24,546 bases of DNA. Origin: Thamnocephalis sphaerospora (Eukaryota > Zoopagomycota > Zoopagomycetes > Zoopagales > Sigmoideomycetaceae). Position numbers and translations under genes: made by a program. Under the pieces are notes generated by a model. The model did no database searches and was not told where the DNA came from. It worked only from the letters and a program-made list of their open reading frames with translations. Below are positions 14,279 to 23,592 of this stretch, in pieces. Within the stretch, counting starts at the first letter, position 1. Each line of letters opens with the position of its first letter. The stretch is taken from positions 1 through 24,546 of the forward strand of contig KZ992640.1 of assembly GCA_003614735.1 (NCBI GenBank), read 5' to 3'.

Positions 14279-14745
14279 ATGTCCAAGTCGCAGACATCTA
14301 CCCAGGCCGCTTCGGCGCTGCCGCTATACGACTTTGACGATGATTACTTTACGCCGGCCTGCGAAGCCGCGCTGAAGGAGATTTTCCACCGGTTTGACAA
14401 GGATGGCGACGGTGCGCTGTCGGATGCAGAGCTCGCTGCGTTTGCCACGGCCACCAACGGAGAGCCAGTAAGTAGCGCCTGGAAAGCCGGCAGGCAGTGT
14501 TGCACCGCTGCTAACTCGCTTTTGGGCAGTTTGACGAAGCCACGCTGGAGGAGATCCGCGACAACTTTGACGTGACTGAAGCGGGTGCGCTCACACTGCG
14601 CGGCTTCATAGAGCTGTACACGCTGCAGACGACCTCGGAGCCGGAGGAGACGTGGAACGACCTGCGCAAACACGGCTACAACGACCAGCTCGAGCTGGTG
14701 TCGGCCAAAGAGAAGCCGCAGGACAAAAGTTCAGCGGACGCATAA
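14279..14745 (+). CDS. Small EF-hand protein resembling the first EF-hand region of Miro GTPases
   Basis: Exons 14279-14467 and 14530-14745 give 134 aa, joined by a 62-nt GTAAGT...CAG intron. One canonical EF-hand loop is at residues 40-51 (DKDGDGALSDAE), with acidic residues at the expected positions and the closing Glu. The second half (ALTLRGFIELYTL, then TWNDLRKHGYNDQLEL) resembles the EF-hand-associated part of Miro/RHOT mitochondrial GTPases, but neither GTPase domain is encoded. No signal peptide or membrane span is visible, so it is probably a soluble Ca2+-binding protein. The 5' end is shared with SMC3 and the 3' end faces SPC25 across 70 bp. Function is unknown; the Miro resemblance is from memory of the family pattern and needs a profile search. 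Confidence 0.85.
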
Positions 14746-14760
14746 TGTAGCAAGTCGTGG

Positions 14761-14766
14761 AATAAA
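14761..14766 (+). terminator. AATAAA poly(A) signal of the EF-hand gene
   Basis: A canonical AATAAA begins 16 nt after the stop codon, inside the 70-bp convergent spacer shared with SPC25. Confidence 0.6.
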
Positions 14767-14815
14767 CGAACGCTAGACATATATTATGGAGTAGCACGGC
14801 GATGCAGGCAACGGG

Positions 14816-16038
14816 TTATGCCAAAAGCAAAGAGGCCTGCTCGGTCTTTGCGTACTCCACAAAGGCACGCCGTGCTCGCTTTAGAAAGCCGAAAAAGTCG
14901 CGGTCGTCGTTGAGCTGCGCCATTAAGCCGTCAAACTCGCTTGGTGTGGGATTGCAGGATGCCACTGCATGCAATGTGTTAGCAGGTGGTTGCAGCACGC
15001 CTACTTTCAAACCTACGCTTGTACTCGCGCTCCGTGAGATCTAGCGTGAAGCTGTATTCGCGCTCGTGGTCGTCCTTGTGAATATGAGTAAAGATAAACT
15101 CAATCATGTCGACTAGAGCGCACCGGAGGGTTAGCACAGTGTGCAGTCCGTAGCAGCCCAAGTTGCATCCGTTTTGCAAACAGCTTACTGGTCATTCCGC
15201 GCACTTTAAGGCACAGTGCCTTTTCGAAAAACTGCAGTTCGGGCTGATTGAGCGAGCCCTGTTCGCGTAGTGCTCGCTGCTTCTCAGCCACCGCTAGATA
15301 GCGCACCGATTTGCGGGCCGTCAGTAAAGCTATAGCCGTGCCACGATCGCCAGTACACACATTCACGCTTCCGCTTGATTTCTGCTTTGGTCGCTTCTAT
15401 CTGCTGCCGGAGCTGCTCGTTGCGCTGCTGTGCTGTCATCTGCATCACTTGAAACTCGCTAATCGCCATCTGAACCTCATTCGCCTCAACTCGCTCCTTC
15501 TCCAGCGCTAGGTATGCAACGGTGTCGGTGTTAATTCCAAAAGCACGCACTCGCTTGTGAACGGCAAACACTTACTGCGCGCTAACTCGCCCTGTTGGCT
15601 CGTGCACTGCTCCACATCCTGTCGTAGACGATTCTGCGTTTCTGCCGACGCGCATGCTACCTAAGCATCCAGTGCTAGCCGTCCAGCGATGCGTCACCTA
15701 CCGCGGTCTTCGGCCATGCTCTTTTGCCACTGTTGACGCCGCTCCATGATTTCCGCCTTGCCGTGCTCCACAAACGCGTCAAACTGCGTGATAAAATCGG
15801 CCATTTTCTCGCGCAATTCGTCGTAGGCGAATTCGGGCGCGCTAGCCACCGAGTTGCCGAGTGCAACGCTGGTCTGAGCCGCTTCAGAGGCGGCTGGTCC
15901 GGCAAAGGCGGTCGAATTGGACATGGTGTGCTGCTGTGCCGCCGGTGTGGCCGCACCCGGCCCAACAGACAGACTGAGCGCCGGCCGCTCGCCCATCAGC
16001 GAGCTGCCCAGCGAGAATTCGGAAAACATGCCGCTCAT
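14816..16038 (-). CDS. SPC25: Kinetochore protein Spc25 (Ndc80 complex)
   Basis: Spc25 pairs with Spc24 and anchors the Ndc80 complex to the inner kinetochore. Exons 16038-15702, 15641-15576, 15507-15361, 15293-15189, 15112-15017 and 14964-14816 give 299 aa. Residues of about 1-70 are Ala/Ser/Gly-rich. The motif FAYDELREKMADFITQFDAF opens a long coiled coil (about 75-200). The C-terminal globular RWD domain is recognisable from IEFIFTHI, REYSFTLDL, then MAQLNDDRDFFGFLKRARRAF. The five introns are 52-76 nt and keep the frame. The intron 15360-15294 has a closer alternative acceptor that would add 12 residues. I chose the ATG at 16038; a second in-frame ATG lies three codons further. The family call rests on the C-terminal domain and architecture. 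Confidence 0.88.
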
Positions 16039-16144
16039 CGTGGCAGCGTGGATTTTTGGCAAAAGCAGCGATGAATATTGGCGTGTAGGCGCGCGTACAA
16101 GCGTGGCTGCTTTCCCTTTGTTTACATTCTGGTCGATCGCCAGT

Positions 16145-16150
16145 TTTATT
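16145..16150 (-). terminator. AATAAA poly(A) signal of the CPSF6-like gene
   Basis: A minus-strand AATAAA begins 38 nt after the stop codon (16188), in the 149-bp spacer that also carries the SPC25 promoter. Confidence 0.55.
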
Positions 16151-16187
16151 ATGAATGCGACAAAGAGAACCAAAGAGCCCACGACTA

Positions 16188-18913
16188 CTAGCGGCGCCGA
16201 TCTGCAAACAACATAGCGCATGGTCAGACGAGCAGATGCCAGTGCACAAGCCAGCGGACGCTTACCCCTACGGCCGCCATTGTCTCCTTCATCTACAGCC
16301 CGCCGCTTTACGCCGTGTCCGCCTCGCGACCGATGTTCATGGTTATGCTGATGACCATCCCTACTGGGGTAGGCATGCACGACCAAGTCAGATGACGACT
16401 GTCAGGATAACGCCACCCAAAGCATCGCTTACCGGCCACCACCCGAACCGCGCGATCCTGCCGGTGCGCTGTCGTCCTTGCTGTTGCTATTGTTGCCGCT
16501 GCCGCCACCGCTATACATGTTTTTCTGATCAAAGCCCGCGTTGAACTGCGGACCAGGTGTAAATCCTGAGCACATTGCGCGGATCAGCAACTGCACATCC
16601 TGACCTCCGTCTGCGTGCCGCACTTCACATCTGCAGCATGCTTACCACTACGCGCCATCGTGTGCGCATTCTGCATCATTTGCATATTCACCCACGGATT
16701 GTTGCCGCTCGCTGCGGCGGCAGCGGCAGCCATAGCAGCAGCTGCCGCAAAGTGCTGTGCACCCATCATCATCTGTGGCGGCGCGAGAAAGTTGGCTCCA
16801 GGCATGCCCTGTGAGGTAAACGGACTTCCTGCCGCCGCGCCTGGTGGTACCATGCCGCTGAACCCGCCTGGCATCATGCTAGCGCCACCTCCTGCGCGCT
16901 GCATGAGGCCAGAGTTGCCGCCAGCTCGACCCATGTTGCCGCCGCCGCCTCCTGTGCCATTGCTGCCACCGCCGCCACCGCCGCTCATGTTGCCGTGGTT
17001 GTGGTGTCGTTTGTGTCGTCCATCCATGTCTGCAGTATTGCGGATTAGTCTGGCACATTGGTAAAAGTGGCAAATCGATGCCAGTCGCCTACCCTTGCCC
17101 ATGCCGCGGAATGGATTGCCTGCCGCACGAGTATAGTTGACAAGCGGCCGTTTTCCGTCCAGCTCCCTAGACAGCTACGGGTCAGAAAAAGTCTTGACAC
17201 GACCTATGCTATGCACCATGCTTTGCTACTTACGTTGCATCAAGCACAGTCTTCATCACCTCGGCAGCTTCAACGGCGGTAAACTCCATGTACGCCACTC
17301 TGAGTGCGTTGCGACATCAGCATATGCTTTACACCGGTGACAACTACGCCTGACGCAGCGCCATACCCTTTTGACTTTCCGTTATTACGGTGCTCTTGAA
17401 AGACCACATCCTTCACCTGCTGTCCAACGCCTGCTTCTTTTGCAATGTTCCGTAAATCATCCTCGCTTGTCCACTGTTTGACACACACCCGTACCAAAAG
17501 CACATTGGCACCAACGGCCCGTGAGCACTTGGCCAAACATCCGTTGCAACTGACGCCATCCTCACCCAGTTTAGATCGCCAATGTAGAGGGCTGACGTGG
17601 CCCCTGCCGCGTGACCACCAGCTGGTGATGGCATTGCTCCTAGCGGAGTGGCGATGGATGCTGTTGGTGCCGTGCACCATACCGGGACACATGCGTTGCA
17701 GCGCCATCCGTTAGCGAACAAATGTATGACGTAAGCATAGCCTGGCACTACTCACACTGTGTTGTTGCGCTGCCGGGGGAACCGCCAGTCTGTGGCGCTT
17801 CTCCGTACGGCAAAGAAGCGGTCGTACGCAGCTGCGAGGCAGCTGTGCCTTCCACGGCTGGCGCATCCGGCGGTGCCTGTATCTGAGCTGACCCATCCTC
17901 CGCCTAGGTGGTCGGCCATGCACAAGACGGACACGAGACCAGTGCGGACCGGCCACGGCCGCGAAGTAGGGAGCACGCGCACCCCATCGTGAAGCGCAGC
18001 GCACGGATACGCACGCATCCGACAGGTTACCATACCGACGCGTGATGTCGCGGTGCGCGGAAGCAGGATCCCGGCCAAGTGAGATTTATTCCCGCGCGAG
18101 CGTTGCCGCCAGCCGCGGAAAATGGTCCCGTGATACAGTGGCGGCAATGGTGGTGACGATGACGGTGACGGTGCCAGCGGCGGTACAAGTGCCAGCAGCC
18201 AGGCCAAGATGAAGCGGGTGGGCACAGGCGCCGCGGCAGATAGCGGGGACGATACAAGCAATGGTTCAAATACAAGAGCGCATGGTACATGGTTATCTCG
18301 CCAGTGTCATCGGCGGAACAGCAAACAACACGCGCGCGCGCCTCGGACGGCCGCGACAACAAGGGCGGAACAGATCACCGCACGCACTACCAAGCCAGCC
18401 TGCACCGGGCGCGGTAGCGCAGAAATAGCCGCTTTCGACCGCCGGACACAGCGCGCTGGAGCGCAAGACAACACGGAGAACAGCCGGTGCAAAAGACCCG
18501 ACGGAACAAGTGTAGCAACTCGGACAGATACCGTTTACCTGCTGGCCAGCAAGACGCGTCTGGCCTCGTCGCCGACCGTCCTACGCCGCCCGCTCGTTCG
18601 TCCGCGCACTTTGGCCAACACTTACCTTGACCGTATCGTCGATGCCGCCAAAGTTGTCAAACATGTCGTCTTCTGCATCGTCCGTGCGTTGCAGCGTGCC
18701 CGTGCTCGGCGTCTCCTTTCCAACGCCAGCGTCGCCATCCAGCGTGCTCGTCATCAGCTGATCCTGACCAGCGACCAACGCCCACATGTGCCATTGCACG
18801 TCTGCTGGTTAGCGGTTGCACGCTGCGTACCGACAGCACGCGCCAAGTTGCTGGCCAGCACTTACATCGTCACCGAATGCGTCATCATAAATGTCGAACC
18901 CCTCGTCCGCCAT
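16188..18913 (-). CDS. CPSF6/CFIm68-like RRM protein (pre-mRNA cleavage factor I large subunit)
   Basis: In animals this protein and CFIm25 select poly(A) sites in the nucleus. Exons 18913-18866, 18763-18626, 17903-17756, 17660-17566, 17473-17367, 17299-17234, 17166-17093, 17029-16646, 16610-16433, 16363-16266 and 16201-16188 give 449 aa. The acidic N-terminus (MADEGFDIYDDAFGDD) fits the family. One RRM covers about 134-218: RNP2-type ALYIGDLNW, then WTSEDDLRNIAKEAGVGQ, RNP1-type GKSKGVAYMEF, and LDGKRPLVNYTRAAGNPFRG. A Gly/Met/Pro- and Ala-rich region follows (polyAla near 325-345), then a His/Arg-rich tail ending RRGDRRR, shorter than the animal RS-like domain. Intron 18625-17904 is 722 nt, about ten times the rest. 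Intron 16645-16611 is only 35 nt and is the weakest junction. The last coding exon is 14 nt. Confidence 0.85.
17904..18625 (-). other. Exceptionally long intron 2 of the CPSF6-like gene
   Basis: The ends are GTAAGT (18625) and CCTAG (17904). Joining the flanking exons keeps the frame (GGIDDTVK to AEDGSAQ). It is 722 nt where most introns here are 52-113 nt, and GC-rich throughout. I found no box C/D or H/ACA pair, tRNA or nested gene that I could defend. It may hide an alternative first exon, a poison exon or a regulatory RNA element. Confidence 0.6.
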
Positions 18914-19978
18914 GCTGTTTTCTGCGGGTATATGCTCGCCTCCGCGTGGGCTACGATGATGGTGGTGGTGGTGGTGTAATAGGCTGCAACGTGTGACCTG
19001 TCTGCACAGGTAAGCTATGCATATAGCCAGCCGACCGACCAACGGTCCGATCGAGCTGTTTGCCCGCGCGGTACGCTTGGCCTGCGATCGGGCCAAGGCC
19101 AAGCAGCACGCGCTCGCTTACCGTGCCAGTGACCGGTGGTCTCGATGGAGCGAGCGGGAGAAAGTGAAGCGGGGCAAGTGGCTTGACGCTGTATGGCGCG
19201 GCTTGTGTTTTGCCGACTCGACTCAAGACGCCATCATCACATACCCGACGGGTAACACACACTCACCGCACCAGACATCGACGCATGCCATCACATGGTA
19301 GTCCAAGCGTTCGGCATGTGCAGCTGGATCCAGCATGCTAGCTAAAACCGGCATCGATGCTGGCCAGCGTTGGGCGGCCGCACGGCCTAGTCATGCACGG
19401 ACGGACGCGGCGCCAACATGGAAGCCGGCATGCTCCGAGCATATAGCCGGGCGCGGACGGCAACACGTCGTGACGACTCGGTCTTCGCTTTTATTCCGCT
19501 GCGGCAGTGCTCAATCTTTGGCTAGCCCCCGTTCTTCCGCCTTCTTGCTTGGTGCCACCTGACGTTCGAGTTGACCTGTTTAGTGTCTGAGACTGGCTCG
19601 CTCTCCTGTGCTGGGTCGCATTCTTGCGGTTGCTTTAGTGTGCCACCGGCCACAACTCGGCGCGCGGGCCTTTTTGCGCTTTCTTCTCCTTCTTCAACGT
19701 CTTTCTACGCAGACCGTCATTGTGACGCTGCGCTCTTGTTTAGCAGTGTGCCTGCCGTTACGCCATCCTCTGTGCATCACAGCCTGCGCCGCATCACGCT
19801 AGCGTGTCAACTGGCCCGGCTGCCACTGACCACCGCCCATCACATACGGAATCTACGCCACAGTTGCTGGCTGCTACGGACCCACACCCATACCCACCCA
19901 CCTGACTGGTGGAAACGACGACTACTCGGTGTACAAACGGCCGCTCAATAGGTAGCGGAGCTACGTTTCTTGCACACC
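18914..19978. other. 1.07-kb divergent intergenic region between the CPSF6-like gene and RIC8
   Basis: This is long for the window. The left part holds a short TGG microsatellite (18960-18976). The stretch 19485-19790 is pyrimidine-rich on the plus strand, as in many fungal promoters and 5' UTRs. Short frames occur on both strands, but none has a recognisable motif or splice-linked continuation. I see no RNA gene. An unspliced 5' leader of RIC8 or a 5'-UTR intron is possible. Confidence 0.6.
18960..18976. repeat. (TGG)n trinucleotide microsatellite
   Basis: A run of five TGG units lies 47 bp upstream of the CPSF6-like start codon. On the coding strand it reads CCA repeats, in the presumed 5' UTR or promoter. 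Confidence 0.8.
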
Positions 19979-22827
19979 ATGGAACGCTATGTACACGCCG
20001 ACAACCGGCGTGCAGGTGGTGACCTAGGAGACGAAGCGGGGCTTCGTGCGGTGCTGACCGCGATAGAGCAGGCTGCCGCGACAACGGGTATGTGCACATC
20101 GATGGCCATGTGACGGTCGACCAATTCTTATTCGGGAGCGTGGCTATCTCAGGCACATCATACGCGTTTGTCGGCATCAAACAGCGGTTTGTCGAGCAGC
20201 TGCTGGGCGACCTGGCGAACGACTCGGTCTGGTCGACCTGGAGTGCAGATGGTAGGTGGCTTCTGGCGTGTGCAAAAGGCACCGCAGCCAGCGCTTGAAG
20301 GCGGCTGATGCATGCTGTGGACACGCGCTGACTATCGGGTGGGGATATGCTGCGGCGCTCCCAGTACGCGCGTCTGCACTGCGTGCGCTCAAGGTGCAAT
20401 GTCGGGAACGACTGGGCGCCAACAAGCTATTTGAACCCGAGGTGAGGCGTCACCGTTGGTAGCAGGAGCACCGCGACTCGTACGCTGATGAAAAACACTT
20501 GCACTAGGGGTTTCTTACACTGCTTCAGATAAGCAACTTGATTCCGGACCACACCATACCAAACTATTCGGTGCTACCGCCGCACATGCACTACAGGGAC
20601 AGTGAATGGGAACGCGAGGCCATCAAGTGCGTTGCCAACACCATGCTCCTCGACGATAAGATGCGGGGACAGTTTGCCAATACGGGCGGCGTGGATGGCG
20701 TCTGCGACCTTTTGCAGGTGTGTGCCGGCTGGCGTAGCGAACCGTTTGCTCGCCTGCTCACGCGACAGCACTACGCTTGGCAGCGCAAGACCATCTGTAT
20801 GGAGAGCAAGTTTATCATGCTGCGTCTGCTGTTTCTTATTACCGTCACGGATATGGAGCAGTGCCGGTATCTGGCCGACGACCTTTGCATTGCCACCATT
20901 CTCGAGCAGGTGGGTAGTTGGCCAGACCATGCATGCGCGAGGTACGGGTGCCTTGAGCGCTGACATGCTGGCTTTGCATAGTTTTTGCAACCGGATTTCA
21001 CCGATGCCATTTCGCTCATGGCGACCAGCGAGTGTCTGAAGCTGCTCTACAATCTGCTGATTCACTTGCCCAAGACAATCAACACGCTCGGTGCCGTTAC
21101 GCCAAAGTCGTCCGGTTCACGGCCGGGCACACCGGGCCGTAGTGCCAGCAGCAGCTCGCAGGACAGCGATGAGGCCTCAGAGATGCGCCGTTTGCAGCAG
21201 CCGCCATCTTCGTCCTCGTCCTCGTCTTCCAAGAGCAAGTCAAGCACGCTTGCCAAGTTGCATCGACGCTTCTTGTGGCCAGCTAGCCTCCGTAACTCGT
21301 CGAGGCGTTCCAGCACGGACGGATCGCAGACGGAGGACGAGGAAGAGCGCAAGCGCAAGGATCAGGAGCGCATCCAGCGGCGTGTGGCTATTCGCTTTGA
21401 ACGGTATGCATCGGCACACCCGCGTTGGCAGGTGCTGGTCGCGCGTTTTTTAGCTTACGATAGCGCAACAGACTATTACCGCCTATCCTAGCCCTGTTGC
21501 TGCAGTATACGCCAACGCCGGCCGATCCGCTGGGGCCGCCCACGTCCCATGCTATCCACGCACTGCTTCATTTTCCGGTGGATGCGTTTCGTAGTGTTTG
21601 GTTTCCTGCCACGTCGCCGCAGCCGTACGCTGTGATTGACCGTCTGATAACCGTTACCGACTTGGCCGTTAGCGAGCGGAATTTGGACGGCGGCGCCAAC
21701 GAACGAAAGCTGGATGAGCCCATTATGCCGCTGATCACCTTGCTAATGTCGCTGGCGCGTGGTGATGCAGAGGCAAAGCGCCGAATCAAGCATGCACTGG
21801 TACCAGAAACGTTGTAAGTAACGCGGTCGTGTCATCCTAAACGCATATCACTGTAACTCATTGTCCCCTGCGTCGCATATCTACAGCGATCGCTCCAAGC
21901 CCGTGCATAAGGGTGATGCACTGTCAGCACGCATTATCCGGTGCTTGACGGCCTCCTTTTTGTCAAAGTCGCGCAATGTAGTTGGCGAGCTGCTTTACGT
22001 GCTTCACGACGAAAACGGTACGTTGAGTAGTGTGCGCACGCACGCGCGCATGCACCGCTTTTCCGTAAACTGGCAGCTAACCGGCACTGCACTATGCGAC
22101 AATGGTAGCCGATGCGCTTGTCGACCGGGTTGGATTTGGCAATGTTGCAGGCTTTTTTGTAATGCGCGGTATTCAGTTCAAGGCGCCGACGGAAGCGCCT
22201 GTGGATACGACCGGACGCGCAGTCAACCCGGTGACCGGTCAACGCTTCTCCGACGAACGAGCTACGCCACTGGCCGAAATGTCGCGCGAAGAAAAGGAGC
22301 GCGAGGCAGAGCGGCTGTTTACGCTGTTTGACCGGCTCAACCGCACTGGCGTGGTTAAAGTGGTGAATCCGTTGCAACAGGCAGTGGCGTCAGGTCGATT
22401 CCAGCAGCTAGACAGCAGCGACGACGACGACGACGACGACGATGATATTGATGATGATGCTGACGATGATGACGATGATGACGATGAGAATGTGGATGCT
22501 GATATCAACGGTCGAGTTGGCGCTATGGCTAGCAGTAGTAGAGCTGATAGAATGCGAGCCGACTCGGTAGCGACCAATCTGGACTCTGAGCTAGAGACTG
22601 AGAATTTGTGTGTTCCGAGCGACAGTGAATCTGACGACGATAAGCAAGATCGCGCTTTGTCGTCGGTGAAAAGCGCGACGGAGCATGCAGAGGGCATACC
22701 TGAGAAGAAGCTATCGACGAAGGAGGTATCGAACGCTGCAGCATCGCAACAAGACCAGTCAGCTGACAAGCCAATGCTGGTGGCGAGCAGCGCTACATCC
22801 AGCAAGGAAACCCCCAAGACACAGTAG
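19979..22827 (+). CDS. RIC8: RIC8/synembryn, G-alpha chaperone and guanine-nucleotide exchange factor
   Basis: Ric8 proteins fold nascent G-alpha subunits and catalyse nucleotide exchange on them in the cytoplasm. Exons 19979-20087, 20153-20251, 20365-20441, 20529-20717, 20784-20909, 20982-21403, 21472-21813, 21887-22017 and 22109-22827 give 737 aa. The armadillo-like helical repeats are recognisable in REAIKCVANTMLLDDKMR, SKFIMLRLLFLITVTD, CLKLLYNLLIHLPKTI, LLPPILALLLQYTP and the closing VGELLYVLHDEN...VGFGNVAGFFVMRG...VNPVTGQRF. Two features stand out. A Ser-rich, charged insertion at about 240-330 interrupts the repeats, and an Asp-rich tract at 600-628 preceded by SS opens a disordered acidic tail of about 140 residues. 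The exon 6/7 junction (GTATGC donor, ACAG acceptor) was chosen because it restores IRFERLLPPIL. The length exceeds the 530-560 aa of animal Ric8 because of these two regions. Confidence 0.88.
22420..22488 (+). repeat. GAC/GAT trinucleotide repeat coding for poly-Asp in RIC8
   Basis: An imperfect run of about 23 GAC/GAT-like codons encodes an almost pure Asp tract interrupted by Ile and Ala. Mixed synonymous codons (GAC first, then GAT) suggest selection for the acidic protein rather than fresh slippage alone. Confidence 0.85.
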
Positions 22828-23592
22828 AATATCCAACCGCGGCTGCCGCCAAGGACACCTAGATGCACGCCGCTTATATACCAGCGCATGCGCAACGCCA
22901 ACCAGTGACGGCCATGAACGCCGGATGATTGTCCCACTATCGAGACAGCACTCTTATTTTCGCTCATAGCACTACGCTTTCACCATCTAAATTGCATCGT
23001 TTGTCTTTCTCGTTCATCTCGTTGAATGCTTTATCCTAGCTCTCATATATCTGGCTCTCTGCGCAAGCCATTAATATACCGCTATTTCTTTGGTTATTTA
23101 AACAGGCGCTCGATGCGAGCACTGGCCTGCTGCAACAACTCGCACGTATATTTTGTAATGCCTCGGCGCTTGGCTAGCATTATGCTTGGTCAGAATAACA
23201 TTAGCACTGTATATGTGTGTGCGAATGGCCACGAGCTATGATGGATGCTGAATATTCTGAATCTATACTACACGCTCTCCTCTACGTATCCAGCACCAAC
23301 CGAGCACTGTGCGACAGACGGTTGGCACATAAGCGATGCATGCACCAGGTCTTTCTTTGGGACAGCGTAGTTTTGTATGCATGTGTGCAGGAATGCCTTG
23401 TGGACGCAACATGCGCAGGGCAAGGCATTGGCAAATCACATTACGAGAATGCTTGTATGCACCGGTGGCACATTGTCCGCCTTGTCTGCATGCTTCTCGG
23501 TTAGTAATAGCTACGCTATAGGCTGAGAACGGGTCTGCCAAAGCCCTACGTTCTACTGCCTTCTCCAGCCCTTTGCCTCTGCTTTTGCCACC
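22828..23592. other. Intergenic region between RIC8 and the F-box-like gene
   Basis: These 765 bp hold the RIC8 3' flank and the promoter of the next gene. The part around 22980-23260 is AT-richer than the flanking genes. A TTATTTAAA box (23093-23101) lies about 0.5 kb upstream of the next start, probably too far to be its TATA element. I see no gene, tRNA or repeat. Confidence 0.6.

Noticed and set aside
18236-18310. tRNA-like GGTTCAAATAC on the plus strand within the long intron
   Set aside because: The sequences flanking the loop do not pair as a T stem and no acceptor stem is present.
18209-18979. 256-codon plus-strand reading frame
   Set aside because: It lies antisense to the first two exons and long intron of the CPSF6-like gene, is rich in Arg/Ala/Thr as expected from GC-rich shadow frames, and shows no domain.
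19571-19951. 126-codon plus-strand frame upstream of RIC8
   Set aside because: It is Ser/Thr/His-rich from pyrimidine-rich promoter-like DNA, with no motif and no splice continuation into RIC8.
22239-22967. 242-codon minus-strand frame with long poly-Ser
   Set aside because: The poly-Ser is the reverse complement of the RIC8 Asp tract; the frame is a shadow of the last RIC8 exon.
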